A stretch of DNA of 9,199 nt, from assembly GCA_019314425.1 (NCBI GenBank), contig JAFCZI010000185.1, forward strand, positions 1-9,199, given 5' to 3'. The position numbers and the translations under genes are program-made. The notes below the pieces were generated by a model, which did no database searches, was not told the origin of the DNA, and saw only the letters and a list, made by a program, of their open reading frames with translations. This document shows positions 1-6,835 of this stretch, in pieces (positions within the stretch are counted from its first letter, which is position 1; the number at the start of each line of letters is the position of its first letter). Source of the stretch: Deltaproteobacteria bacterium. Its GTDB lineage: Bacteria > Desulfobacterota > DSM-4660 > Desulfatiglandales > Desulfatiglandaceae.

Positions 1-230
1 AATCCATAGGTGAGGTTACAGGCCAGACATTTGCCCGGACGCTGGCGCAATTGAAACTCAAAATGGAGTTCGTTTCCACGATGCGCTTTAAACGCCAGCC
101 CAATGTCAAAAGCGCCCTCTTCAGCGCCCCCGAACAGAGATTCAAAGAACGCGTCGGAACGTCCCACGGGGAAAAGTTTCTCAAGATCATCCTGAGTAAA
201 AACATATTTCAGTGCTCCATTTGCCGTCAT
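1..230 (-). CDS. Uncharacterised protein, N-terminal part (runs off the left edge)
   Basis: Reading the minus strand from an ATG at 230 gives 76 codons without a stop, continuing past the window edge. A strong Shine-Dalgarno GGAGGG lies about 6 nt before the ATG, which decides the start. The peptide starts MTANGALKYVFTQDDLEKLF and is acidic and aromatic-rich, with FFESLFGGAEEGAFDI in the middle; it reaches a Cys pair in GKCLACNLTYG at residues 66-76. It has no signal peptide or membrane segment. It resembles from memory a short conserved family in sulfate reducers that is sometimes mislabelled 'pancreas/duodenum homeobox protein 1'; that match is unverified and the function is unknown. A plus-strand open frame over the same bases (51-275) has no convincing ribosome binding site and is probably a shadow of this gene. 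Confidence 0.75.
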   Translation of the reverse strand, partial: MTANGALKYVFTQDDLEKLFPVGRSDAFFESLFGGAEEGAFDIGLAFKAHRGNELHFEFQLRQRPGKCLACNLTYG

Positions 231-268
231 AAACACCCTCCAAAGGCCAAGGGAAACTTAAAAAAGAA

Positions 269-296
269 CGCATAATTTACCACAAAAAGGTTTCAA
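269..296 (-). promoter_or_regulatory. Possible sigma-70 promoter for the gene at 1-230
   Basis: On the minus strand TTGAAA (291-296) is followed after 16 nt by TATGCG (269-274). The -35 matches consensus at five of six positions, but the -10 is weak. It lies about 40 bp upstream of the start codon at 230. Weak prediction by eye only. Confidence 0.25.
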
Positions 297-346
297 TGGA
301 AACAAAAAAATCAATGCCTTTTGCCCACGATCTGGACCCTTTTCAA

Positions 347-361
347 ATTGGAAAATCCAAT
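347..361. promoter_or_regulatory. Short perfect inverted repeat, possible operator
   Basis: ATTGGA-AAA-TCCAAT is a perfect 6-bp dyad with a 3-nt centre. It lies between the divergent genes at 230 (-) and 482 (+), just upstream of the candidate promoter at 368-396, where a regulator could bind. There is no second copy nearby, and a dyad this short in AT-rich DNA can arise by chance. Confidence 0.2.
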
Positions 362-367
362 GAATTC

Positions 368-396
368 TTGACTTTCTAAAGTATTCGGCGTTAGAA
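368..396 (+). promoter_or_regulatory. Possible promoter for the thioesterase gene
   Basis: TTGACT (368-373) is a good -35 box. Seventeen nt later is TTAGAA (391-396), a poor -10 box. It lies about 85 bp upstream of the start codon at 482. Only the -35 box is persuasive. Confidence 0.25.
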
Positions 397-481
397 GGAA
401 GCGGCAGAATCTGAAAAACCCATGCCGTAATGGTTGTGCCGGTCCGGTACATGACGGAGCCGAGCCAGGCGGAGCGCATTT

Positions 482-976
482 ATGAACACGGATGAAAACA
501 GAGTTCCCATTCAAAAACTCCAGGGGCACCACTGTTTTGCATGTGGAACCGACAATCCCATCGGACTGAACATGCAGTTTTACCGTTTGGGAGACAGGGT
601 CTGTTCGGACATTACGTTAGAGCGGAACCATGAAGGATGGGAAGGCATGGCCCACGGCGGCATCATCTCCACACTGCTCGATGAGGTGATGAGCTGGACC
701 GTGCTCTATTTCAAGCGAACCTTCCTGGTCACCCGAAAAATGGCCATCAAGTACATCAAACCGGTTTCTCTCGGCGTACCGTTGACCGTGAGGGGAGAAA
801 TTCTGGATGAACCGGGCCACTCAAAAATTGAAATTCAAGGCGAGATTGTGGATGCGGCGGGAAAGCTTCTGGTCAGAAGCCACGGCGAATTTGTAATGCT
901 GGCTGAAAATCAGTTTTCTTCTGTTTCCCAGGGCCTGAAACAGGAAATGATGAACCTGTTTGAGAATTTCAAATGA
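482..976 (+). CDS. PaaI/YigI-like hotdog-fold acyl-CoA thioesterase
   Basis: A 164-residue single-domain hotdog protein (4HBT superfamily), the usual length for PaaI-type thioesterases, which hydrolyse acyl-CoA to free acid and CoA in the cytoplasm. The N-terminus HHCFACGTDNPIGLN (residues 16-30) is typical of this subgroup. The hotdog helix carries the hallmark HGGI (58-61) followed by LLDE (65-68), where the catalytic acidic residue normally sits. The strand KMAIKYIKPV follows. The start is supported by GGAG 7 nt upstream. The stop overlaps the ATG of the next gene (ATGA at 973), suggesting translational coupling. The substrate cannot be told from sequence; a convergent acyl-CoA ligase lies just downstream, which fits acyl-CoA metabolism but proves no link. 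Confidence 0.88.
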   Translation: MNTDENRVPIQKLQGHHCFACGTDNPIGLNMQFYRLGDRVCSDITLERNHEGWEGMAHGGIISTLLDEVMSWTVLYFKRTFLVTRKMAIKYIKPVSLGVPLTVRGEILDEPGHSKIEIQGEIVDAAGKLLVRSHGEFVMLAENQFSSVSQGLKQEMMNLFENFK

Positions 977-1383
977 CTCAATCCAAGCCAAAAGGATTAC
1001 ACCCCATGCCTACAGATTCAAAGAGACAAACCGTTTCCATTGTACGCTATGAAAAACCGCTGGATTCAGTGAGAAAAGCGGTTGATCTCAGCCGGGGGCT
1101 CGATCATCTCCCCCCAAACGCAAGCGTATTTATCAAACCCAACATCGTTTTCTGGAGCCGGGGTGGCCCCTTTCATGGTGTCATTACCACGTCGAGGGTG
1201 ATTGAAGATATGGTGGTTATCCTGAAGGAAAGGGGGATTGAAAAAATATGCATCGATGAAGGAATCGTGTTTTTTGACCCGAAAGACCGGAAAACACCCG
1301 CCCACACATTCGAGACCCTCGGCTACAACACCCTGAAAAAGAGGTATGGCGTCAGCGTGGTAAAAAGGAAAACCGGATTTTGA
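973..1383 (+). pseudogene. DUF362 domain protein, N-terminal fragment
   Basis: The 136-residue frame matches the start of DUF362 proteins, a family of unknown function often carrying iron-sulfur domains and usually some 300 residues or more. Visible family features are VSIVRYEKPLDSVRKAV (21-37), the strand SVFIKPN (51-57), and ITTSRVIEDMVVILKERG (71-88). The fragment ends with the improbable tail KRKTGF. Another frame at 1364-1405 reads KGKPDFDMDLFRVK and may be a frameshifted continuation, but it also stops, and by 1416 the convergent ligase gene has ended. About two thirds of the family length is missing, so it is probably non-functional. The start at 973 overlaps the thioesterase stop; ATG at 1006 has a better Shine-Dalgarno (AAGGA, 9 nt upstream) and is an equal alternative. 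Confidence 0.75.
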
Positions 1384-1415
1384 CATGGACCTGTTCAGGG
1401 TGAAATGAAAGTGCC

Positions 1416-2975
1416 CTATTTGAGATATGGCGCTCTGAGACCTTTCTTGAAAATCTTACCGGAACCGGTCTTGGGAAGGGCTTTCAGAAAATCCACACTC
1501 TTGGGTGTTTTGTAACCCGCCAGATCCTTTCGACAGGAGATGATGATCTCCTCTTCGGTCACCGAACGTCCTTCCTTTAGCACCACACAGGCTTTGACCG
1601 CTTCTCCCCAATGGGCATCCGGCACACCGATAACCGCCACTTCCAGCACATGGGGATGCATGTAGAGAACATTTTCCACTTCCGATGAATAGACGTTCTC
1701 CCCACCGGTAAGGATCATGTCCTTTTTTCGGTCCACAATATTCACGTACCGCTCCCGGTCCATGACCGCCAGATCCCCGGTATACAACCAGCCGTCCCGA
1801 ATGGCCTTTTCGGTCTCATCGGGCAACCGCCAGTACCCGGGCGTCACCGTATCCCCTTTCACAATGATCTCACCCACCTGCTTTTCGTCCATGGCCACAT
1901 CGTTCCCCTCTTCGTCCACCACCCGAAGGCTCACGCCGATGAATTCGCGACCGGTTTTGGCTTTGAAATTCAACTGCGCTTCAGCGGACAGGGTTTTCAG
2001 GTGATCTTTCAGAATGGAGAGGGTCAGATAGGGGCTGGTCTCCGTCATGCCGTAGGTCTGGATATAATCACACCCGAAGGCATCGATAATTTTTCGCACA
2101 GTCTCGGGCGCAATGGGCGCGCCGCCGCTTAAAATAACCCTCAGGCTGGAATAGTCAAATTTCCCCACGTCGGGGTGGTTCACCATCATGTTGAGCATGG
2201 TGGGAATCAAATTGCTGAGGGTGATCTTTTCTTCCTGGATCAGGCGACACACTGTCCCCGCATCAAAGGAGGGCACCAGCACATGTGTTCCGCCCACCCA
2301 GCTAATCGCAAAGGTGGCCCAGGCATCCGCCAAGTGGAAAAGCGGCGCCACATGAAACCACCGGTCGCGGTCGGTGAGATGCAGCTCCGCAATGGTGCCA
2401 AGGGCATGGCATTTGACATTCTTGTGGGTCAGCATGACCCCTTTGGGCTGGCCGGTGGTGCCGCTGGTATAATAGAGATGGGCCACATCATCATCGGATA
2501 TGGCGGGGGCCGGAGGCGGTTGATCGGGGTGGTTTTTCAACAGCGCTTCGTATGCTGTATCTTCCCCATTCAACACATGGGAATCGGTCCGCGTCCAGAT
2601 GATTTTTTCCAGGGTTGGCACACTTTGGGGAAGAGCTTTCGCTTTTTCATAAAAGGCGCCCTGCGCGATCAACATGCGTGACTCGCTGTCGTTCAATATG
2701 CCCGCCAGTTCTTTGGCGGACAGCCGGTGGTTGAGCGAAACGAGAATAATCCCCAGGTGGGCCGCCGCAAAATAAGCCTCAAGAAATTCGTGGGTGTTTT
2801 CGTGGAGTACCGCCACCCGGTCGTTTCTCTCGATGCCAAGATCCAACAACCCCTGTGCCAGGCGCCAGACCCTTGCAGCCAACTCCCGATAGGTCATGCG
2901 GAGATCACCGCAAACCACAGCCTCTTTCTCCGGATGAAGGCGAACGGCCTTGGGAAGCAATTCATTCAGACCCAT
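1416..2975 (-). CDS. Acyl-CoA synthetase (long/medium-chain fatty acid-CoA ligase, AMP-forming)
   Basis: A 519-residue ANL-superfamily adenylating enzyme of full length, which activates a carboxylic acid with ATP to acyl-AMP and then acyl-CoA. In order: the P-loop YYTSGTTGQPKG (168-179), YGMTE (308-312), the hinge-side YTGD (398-401), DRKKDMILTGGENVYSSEVE (415-434), and PKTGSGK with the catalytic lysine at 507. No core motif is missing. I chose the ATG at 2975 rather than the upstream in-frame ATG at 3014 because AAGGAGA lies 8 nt before it and MGLNELLPKA is a typical family start. It lies 53 bp downstream of the cupin gene on the same strand, so the two are probably co-transcribed. The chain length of the substrate is not readable; the overall pattern is FadD/AlkK-like. 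Confidence 0.93.
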   Translation of the reverse strand: MGLNELLPKAVRLHPEKEAVVCGDLRMTYRELAARVWRLAQGLLDLGIERNDRVAVLHENTHEFLEAYFAAAHLGIILVSLNHRLSAKELAGILNDSESRMLIAQGAFYEKAKALPQSVPTLEKIIWTRTDSHVLNGEDTAYEALLKNHPDQPPPAPAISDDDVAHLYYTSGTTGQPKGVMLTHKNVKCHALGTIAELHLTDRDRWFHVAPLFHLADAWATFAISWVGGTHVLVPSFDAGTVCRLIQEEKITLSNLIPTMLNMMVNHPDVGKFDYSSLRVILSGGAPIAPETVRKIIDAFGCDYIQTYGMTETSPYLTLSILKDHLKTLSAEAQLNFKAKTGREFIGVSLRVVDEEGNDVAMDEKQVGEIIVKGDTVTPGYWRLPDETEKAIRDGWLYTGDLAVMDRERYVNIVDRKKDMILTGGENVYSSEVENVLYMHPHVLEVAVIGVPDAHWGEAVKACVVLKEGRSVTEEEIIISCRKDLAGYKTPKSVDFLKALPKTGSGKIFKKGLRAPYLK

Positions 2976-3028
2976 AATGCTCTCTCCTTCTTGATCTTTT
3001 AATCCCGATCTCACAACCCGAAAAAAAT

Positions 3029-3433
3029 CTACTCGTCCTCATAAACATTGGCAATACAGCACAGGAATGTGGCAGGCTCGGTGTCGGACAGATTTTTCAT
3101 GCCATGGGGTTCCATGCTGGGAATATAGATGGCGTCCCCCGGCCCGCAGATTTTGCTGAAAACTTGTTCATTGGTTTCCAGATCAACCTGCCAGCATTCA
3201 AAATGTCCGGTGAGGATGTACATGGTCTGATGATAAAAATGGTTGTGAATGGGAATTTCCCCTCCCGGTTCGGTTGAAAAATGGCGCAGGCCGTATTCGG
3301 GTGTACCCATATCATCCTCGCCGCATTTGCTCAACCAGCGCACGCTGACGCCCTTCACCTCATGGACTTTTCCCCGGTAGGGAAATTTATCAATTTTTAT
3401 ACTCTCGCAGTCTTTGAAATTTTGAACAATCAT
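3029..3433 (-). CDS. Small single-domain cupin protein
   Basis: A 134-residue cytoplasmic protein forming one cupin beta-barrel. Motif 1 is GGEIPIHNHFYHQTMYILTG (58-76 region), giving His63 and His65 as metal ligands; the usual glutamate is replaced by Gln69. Motif 2 is GPGDAIYIPSMEPHGMKN, giving His110. The three-His set suggests a metal-binding cupin, but enzyme, sensor or binding protein cannot be distinguished. GGGGAGG lies 7 nt before the ATG at 3433. It is the first gene of a probable operon with the acyl-CoA ligase. Its leader is one copy of the intergenic module that also precedes prfB. Confidence 0.85.
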   Translation of the reverse strand: MIVQNFKDCESIKIDKFPYRGKVHEVKGVSVRWLSKCGEDDMGTPEYGLRHFSTEPGGEIPIHNHFYHQTMYILTGHFECWQVDLETNEQVFSKICGPGDAIYIPSMEPHGMKNLSDTEPATFLCCIANVYEDE

Positions 3434-3524
3434 TATTCTACCTCCCCATCAGTACCTTATCACCTGGTTTTCTGTCATAAAAAACAAGAAGTTCATGGGC
3501 TGAAAAACTTAAAACTCAAAACTT

Positions 3525-3685
3525 GATGGTCTCGTAAAAAGTCACAAATTCATCTATAGATGGCGTTGTAAAAGGTTCCATATACAAGGCGTAGTGGTTT
3601 TTCAGGATCGTAGGCATACATGTCGTATGTTGAGATTCTGGAAAATCACTGCAACGCAGTAGATGGGACTTTTTACAACGCCATC
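3525..3685. mobile_element. 161-bp fold-back (MITE-like) element
   Basis: The ends are inverted repeats: GATGGTCTCGTAAAAAGTC (3525-3543) and the complement of GATGGCGTTGTAAAAAGTC (3667-3685), 16 of 19 matching. A third copy of the end motif, GATGGCGTTGTAAAA, lies inside at 3559-3573 and matches the right end perfectly over 15 bp. The interior is also self-complementary: GTGGTTTTTCAGGATC (3594-3609) pairs with GATTCTGGAAAATCAC (3634-3649) at 13 of 16 positions, around a central CATAC/GTATG dyad, so the whole unit can fold into one long imperfect hairpin. It has no coding capacity. AAAACT flanks both sides and could be a target duplication, but the target is itself a heptad repeat, so this is ambiguous. 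Mobilisation would need a transposase encoded elsewhere. Confidence 0.75.
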
Positions 3686-3686
3686 A

Positions 3687-3704
3687 AAACTGCGGCTTCG
3701 CCGC
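3687..3704 (-). terminator. Hairpin terminator after gadB
   Basis: Immediately after the gadB stop the minus strand reads GCGGC-GAA-GCCGC-AGTTTT, a 5-bp GC stem with a 3-nt loop and a short T run. AAA before the stem can extend pairing with the TTT. It is short for an intrinsic terminator, but its place directly after the stop fits. The inserted element has cut off the T-rich heptads that follow in copy B. Confidence 0.5.
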
Positions 3705-3705
3705 T

Positions 3706-5097
3706 TTAGTGTTTATACCCCCCGGCAGTTTCCTCAGTGAGTGGCGTACTGACCGGATTCTTCTCAAAATAATCAACAGATCGCCGCAGATCGCCTAATA
3801 GCAGGTCACCGAGATCCCGGCTGACACCGTGGCGCACCAGAATACGTTGAATCACCAGGTCCTCCCGGTTGGCGGGCATGGAATAAGCCGGCACCTGCCA
3901 TCCGCGGCTTCTCAGCCGGTCTGCAAGATCATAAAGGGTGAACCCCGGATTAATGCCATCCTTCAGCGACCAGCAAAGTGCCGGAATCCCGCCCCGCCCG
4001 TCGTAGATCACATTGAACAGCCCCATTTTTCGGATCTCATCGGCCATATAGGCGGCAGTATGATAACATGCCTGGTGAATTTTGCGATAGCCTTCTTTGC
4101 CCAATCGCAAAAAATTATAGTACTGAGCCACAACCTGCCCCCCGGGTCTTGAAAAATTGAGGGCAAACGTCGCCATATTGCCCCCCAGATAGTTAACCCG
4201 GAAAATCAAATCATCCGGCAGATCGTTACGCTCCCGCCAGACCACCCAGCCGACACCTAAGGGGGCCAGACCGAACTTGTGCCCGGAGGCATTGATGGAT
4301 TTGACGCGCGGCACACGAAAATCCCACAACAGATCGGGATCCACAAAGGGTGCTAAAAAGGCCCCGCTGGCGCCATCCACATGGATGGGGATATCGAAAT
4401 CCGTATTTTTTTGAAGCGTGTCCAGAGCATCAGCCACTGCCTCAACCGGCTCATACTGGCAGGTGAAAGTGACGCCCAGGGTGGGCACCACACCGATGGT
4501 ATTTTCATCACAGCGCTTGATCACCTCCTCCGGGGTCATGATCAAACGGTTCCCCTCCATAGGGATCTCCCGCAGTTCCACATCCCAGTAACGAGCGAAC
4601 TTATGCCAGCAGATCTGCACGGGACCGCATATCATATTGGGCTTATCCGTTGCCTTACCTTTGGCACGCATCTTCCCCCGCCACCGCCATTTCATGGCCA
4701 TCCCGCCCAGCATGGCTGCCTCGCTGGAGCCGGTGGTGGAGCATCCCAAGGTACCTTTCGCATCAGGCGCGTGCCACAGATCCGCCAGCATATGCACGCA
4801 GCGCGCCTCCACCTCGGCGGTCTGGGGATACTCATCTTTGTCGATCATGTTCTTGTCGATGCACTCGTCCATGAGCTGGTGGACTTCCGGCTCAATCCAC
4901 GTGGAGCAGAAGGTTGCCAGATTCTGACGCGAATTGCCATCCAACATCAACTCATCGTGTACCGCCTGATAGACATGGCGGGGATTTCGCTCAACTTCGG
5001 GAAACCTGTATTTCGGCATTCTTGATGAAAGGTCCGTCGATGCATACACATCGTCCAAGATACTTTCCTTTGCTGAATCATTATTATTTAGTGCCAT
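3706..5097 (-). CDS. gadB: Glutamate decarboxylase
   Basis: A 463-residue PLP-dependent enzyme (group II decarboxylase) that converts glutamate plus a proton to GABA and CO2; E. coli GadB has 466. The PLP lysine is in [10 protein letters not shown], Lys274 (276 in E. coli). HVDGASG supplies Asp241, which contacts the pyridine nitrogen, and TGSSEA (122-127) the phosphate-binding serines. The C-terminus ends GGYKH, so a terminal histidine is kept; in E. coli a penultimate histidine closes the active site at neutral pH, but whether this one does so is not known. A GGGG-containing Shine-Dalgarno precedes the ATG at 5097. The start overlaps the original thiD stop (5088-5090) by 10 nt; the frameshifted thiD stops at 5101-5103, just before it. 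No glutamate/GABA antiporter gene is visible, so an acid-resistance role is not shown. Confidence 0.96.
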   Translation of the reverse strand: MALNNNDSAKESILDDVYASTDLSSRMPKYRFPEVERNPRHVYQAVHDELMLDGNSRQNLATFCSTWIEPEVHQLMDECIDKNMIDKDEYPQTAEVEARCVHMLADLWHAPDAKGTLGCSTTGSSEAAMLGGMAMKWRWRGKMRAKGKATDKPNMICGPVQICWHKFARYWDVELREIPMEGNRLIMTPEEVIKRCDENTIGVVPTLGVTFTCQYEPVEAVADALDTLQKNTDFDIPIHVDGASGAFLAPFVDPDLLWDFRVPRVKSINASGHKFGLAPLGVGWVVWRERNDLPDDLIFRVNYLGGNMATFALNFSRPGGQVVAQYYNFLRLGKEGYRKIHQACYHTAAYMADEIRKMGLFNVIYDGRGGIPALCWSLKDGINPGFTLYDLADRLRSRGWQVPAYSMPANREDLVIQRILVRHGVSRDLGDLLLGDLRRSVDYFEKNPVSTPLTEETAGGYKH

Positions 5098-5919
5098 TCG
5101 TCATTCCCCTTTCCTATGCAATGAAGCACATGGGCATAGTGGTTGGTGGGACCGTGCCCGGCCCCAAAGTCCAGCCCCAGGGCGATGGCCCGGGTGATGA
5201 ACTCTTTTGCCTTCTCCACCGCTTCCGGCACCGTGCATCCTTGAGCCAGCAGGGTTGCCAGGGCCGCCGAGAAGGTACAACCGGTGCCATGGGTATTCCG
5301 ATTGCTGAGTCGCGGAGACGTAAAGTCGCGGAGACGTAAAGGTCTGAACGTCTTTTCCATCAAAGAGCAGGTCCACGGCATCCCCCTTCAGGTGTCCCCC
5401 CTTGACCAGAACATAAGGGGTGCCAAGACGATGGATCTCCCTGGCAGCCGCCTCCATGGCATCCAGGTCCTCCACGGGAAAACCGCACAAATCCGAAGCT
5501 TCGGGGAGGTTGGGGGTGACCACATGGGCCAGAGGCAGGAGGACCTCCTTTACGCTGACCCTGGCCTCCCGGGACAAAAGCACATCCCCCCCCTTAGCCA
5601 CCATGACCGGATCCACCACCAATCCCGCCACAGGGTACTTTTGCAACTGCTCCGCCACCCCCACCACGATCTCCGGGGTGGCAAGCATGCCTGTTTTGGC
5701 CCCGTCGGCCCCATAGTCCAACAGGACCGATGTCATCTGCTTCTGAATGAATTCCACCGGCACCGGGTGCACCCCCTGAACCCCCAGGGTGTTCTGAGCC
5801 GTCAGGGCCGTGATGGCACTCATGCCGTACCCCCCCAGAACGGTGATGGTCTTCAAATCCGCCTGAATACCCGCGCCGCCCCCGGAATCGGAACCGGCGA
5901 TGGTCAATATCCGCTTCAT
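5088..5919 (-). pseudogene. thiD: HMP/HMP-P kinase, frameshifted by a 16-bp duplication
   Basis: ThiD phosphorylates hydroxymethylpyrimidine (HMP) and HMP phosphate in thiamine synthesis and salvage. The N-terminal part is intact: MKRILTIAGSDSGGGAGIQA (1-20), DYGADGAKTGMLA (68-80), VVDPVMVAKGG (101-111), TPNLPEA (135-141), LVKGGHLKGD (171-180). After TFTSPRL (193-199) the frame shifts. The C-terminal part with the anion-hole motif NTHGTGCTFSAAL is in another frame (up to 5088). The cause is a tandem 16-bp repeat at 5309-5340; removing one copy restores TFTSPRLSNRNTHGTGC and a 271-residue protein (E. coli 266). The present product would lack the catalytic cysteine region. GGGAGG stands before the ATG at 5919, 32 bp after the cytX end. 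A sequencing error is possible but unlikely to create an exact duplication. Confidence 0.92.
5309..5340. repeat. 16-bp tandem duplication inside thiD
   Basis: GTCGCGGAGACGTAAA occurs twice in direct succession (5309-5324 and 5325-5340) with no mismatch. Sixteen is not a multiple of three, so the extra copy shifts the thiD frame. The perfect identity suggests a recent slippage event that could revert by loss of one unit. Confidence 0.97.
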
Positions 5920-5951
5920 CCACTACCTCCCATATTCTCTCGTAAACCTGG

Positions 5952-6655
5952 TCAAGCGTCCTTCCGTCCCTGGAAAAGACCCATGAGGATCAGATAGGAG
6001 CCCCGCTGCCAAAAGACTGGGGATGGAGGAGCCCCAGGCCGGCTGCTGCCGCAGGAAATGATAAAACCCGAATCCCGCAGCCCAGGCCACGAAGGCCCAT
6101 GGATTAAAACCCCCCATGTACCAGTAAGTCTTAATGGGGTCCGTGCCGGTTTGGAAGTATTTTCCACGCCTGAAGAAAAAATAGTCCGCCAGGACCACCC
6201 CGAAAAGGGGCCAGAAAACCGAACCAAAATAAAGAGCAGAAAACCCTCGTAAGCCGTGGCCGGGAACATGAGCGCCAACAACGTCCCCAGTACCCCGCAC
6301 GTCAGACTCCCCCGCCTCTCGCCCATACGGGGCCAGATATTGAGAGCCGATACCGCAGCATGACACCGGTCCATCCCACCAATTGCACCAAGTTGAGGAC
6401 CGTAGCGAAGTAAGACCCGCAAATCCCGAAAGACGGCCTCACCGCCACCACGGTGGGGAAACCGGTTTTGCTTCCGGTGAACCCACCAAAGGCCATGGGT
6501 GTATTCCCGATGAGGTGCCCCAGAAGAATCACCAGGAACCCCGTCGCAAGACCCATGGGGATGAAAAAGGCCCCCGCCCAGAGAAGGAAGAAACCCATCC
6601 CGCTAAGATTTCGGTCTTGGGGTCCAATCGGTTCTATCCCTTTATTTCCGGTCAT
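5952..6655 (-). pseudogene. cytX: HMP transporter of the NCS1 permease family, degraded
   Basis: CytX-type NCS1 permeases import hydroxymethylpyrimidine and usually have about 400 residues and 12 membrane helices; only some 235 codons remain here. The first part starts MTGNKGIEPIGPQDRNLSGM at 6655 and includes LVILLGHLIGNTPMAFGGF, RPSFGICGSYFATVLN and QLVGWTGVM. The next matching piece, SALNIWPRMGERRGSLTCGV, is in a different frame just downstream, so the central third is deleted at about 6345-6360. GSVFWPLFGVVLADYF then lies in a third frame (shift near 6230), and the ending LILMGLFQGRKDA is back in the second frame (1-nt shift near 5993). About ten residues also seem missing near GAFFIPMGLATG. 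The role is assigned from the family plus the TPP riboswitch upstream and thiD downstream. It cannot encode a working transporter. Confidence 0.85.
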
Positions 6656-6669
6656 GGGAATCCCCCCAC

Positions 6670-6706
6670 AAAAAAAGCCACTTTCTTCCAAAGAAGAAAA
6701 GCGGCT
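6670..6706 (-). terminator. Intrinsic terminator of the TPP riboswitch
   Basis: On the minus strand AGCCGCTTTTCTTC (6693-6706), loop TTTG, GAAGAAAGTGGCT (6676-6688), then a T run (6670-6675). The stem has 13 pairs including one G-T and one bulged T. It lies between the aptamer and the cytX start codon, as expected for a transcription-terminating expression platform. Its 5' arm can pair instead with the 3' part of the aptamer (6752-6765), giving an antiterminator of 11 Watson-Crick pairs, two G-U pairs and one mismatch. Confidence 0.88.
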
Positions 6707-6751
6707 CAAAGGAACCACCCAACACGAATCGCCGGGGATACTTCACGGCCG

Positions 6752-6828
6752 AGCCTCTTCCCTTCGCTGGCATTACCCAGTTCAGATTCTAAGGCGATCC
6801 AACTCTCAGAAAAACCACTCCTAGCGGT
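6752..6828 (-). promoter_or_regulatory. TPP riboswitch (THI element)
   Basis: The minus strand shows the conserved THI-box core: GGAGTGG, then CTGAGA (complement of 6804-6809), then GAATCTGAACTGGGTAATGC followed by CAGCGAAGGGAA. This agrees closely with the consensus CTGAGA ... CTGATCTGGATAATGC and CAGCG(T/A)AGGGA. The closing P1 helix can be CCGCT with AGAGG (one mismatch). The P3 side arm is very short. It binds thiamine pyrophosphate; when TPP holds the 3' strand, the terminator at 6670-6706 can form and expression stops. It leads the cytX-thiD-gadB transcript. The stretch 6656-6976 has no gene; it holds this riboswitch, the terminator and two divergent promoters. Confidence 0.93.
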
Positions 6829-6835
6829 AGAGAGG

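Larger units (their letters stand above)
3432..3709 (-). repeat. Intergenic module, copy A (interrupted by the 161-bp element)
   Basis: Read on the minus strand from 3709: TAAAGCGGCGAAGCCGC hairpin, CAGTTTT (3686-3692), the inserted element (3525-3685), three further heptads AAGTTTT, GAGTTTT, AAGTTTT (3504-3524), TTTTTCAG, ATGAACTTCTTGTTTTTT, GACAGAAAACCAG, GATAAGG, TACTGATGGG, Shine-Dalgarno and the cupin ATG. The same order, with only scattered substitutions, occurs on the plus strand at 7499-7645 before prfB. The gadB stop codon TAA (3706-3708) lies inside the module's first bases. Flanks outside the inserted element total about 117 bp. Such conserved modules may be a dispersed repeat family or a duplicated regulatory leader. 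Confidence 0.85.

Noticed and set aside
51..275. 74-residue plus-strand open frame
   Set aside because: No good ribosome binding site and no recognisable protein pattern; the minus-strand frame from 230 has a strong Shine-Dalgarno and a natural-looking protein.
451..496. Small leader frame starting ATG 451 that overlaps the thioesterase start
   Set aside because: Fourteen codons only, out of frame, without a Shine-Dalgarno or conserved feature.
2175..2681. 168-residue plus-strand frame antisense to the acyl-CoA ligase
   Set aside because: It is the complement of clearly conserved ligase motifs; no start signal.
3686..3709. CRISPR-like short repeats around the heptads
   Set aside because: The 7-bp units are contiguous without spacers, so this is a simple tandem repeat.
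4381..5025. Long plus-strand frame (214 residues) antisense to gadB
   Set aside because: It mirrors the gadB codons, has an odd His/Gly-rich composition and no ribosome binding site.
5284..5997. 237-residue plus-strand frame antisense to thiD
   Set aside because: It lies across thiD and the cytX end on the other strand; composition rich in His, Arg, Pro and Gln with no family resemblance.
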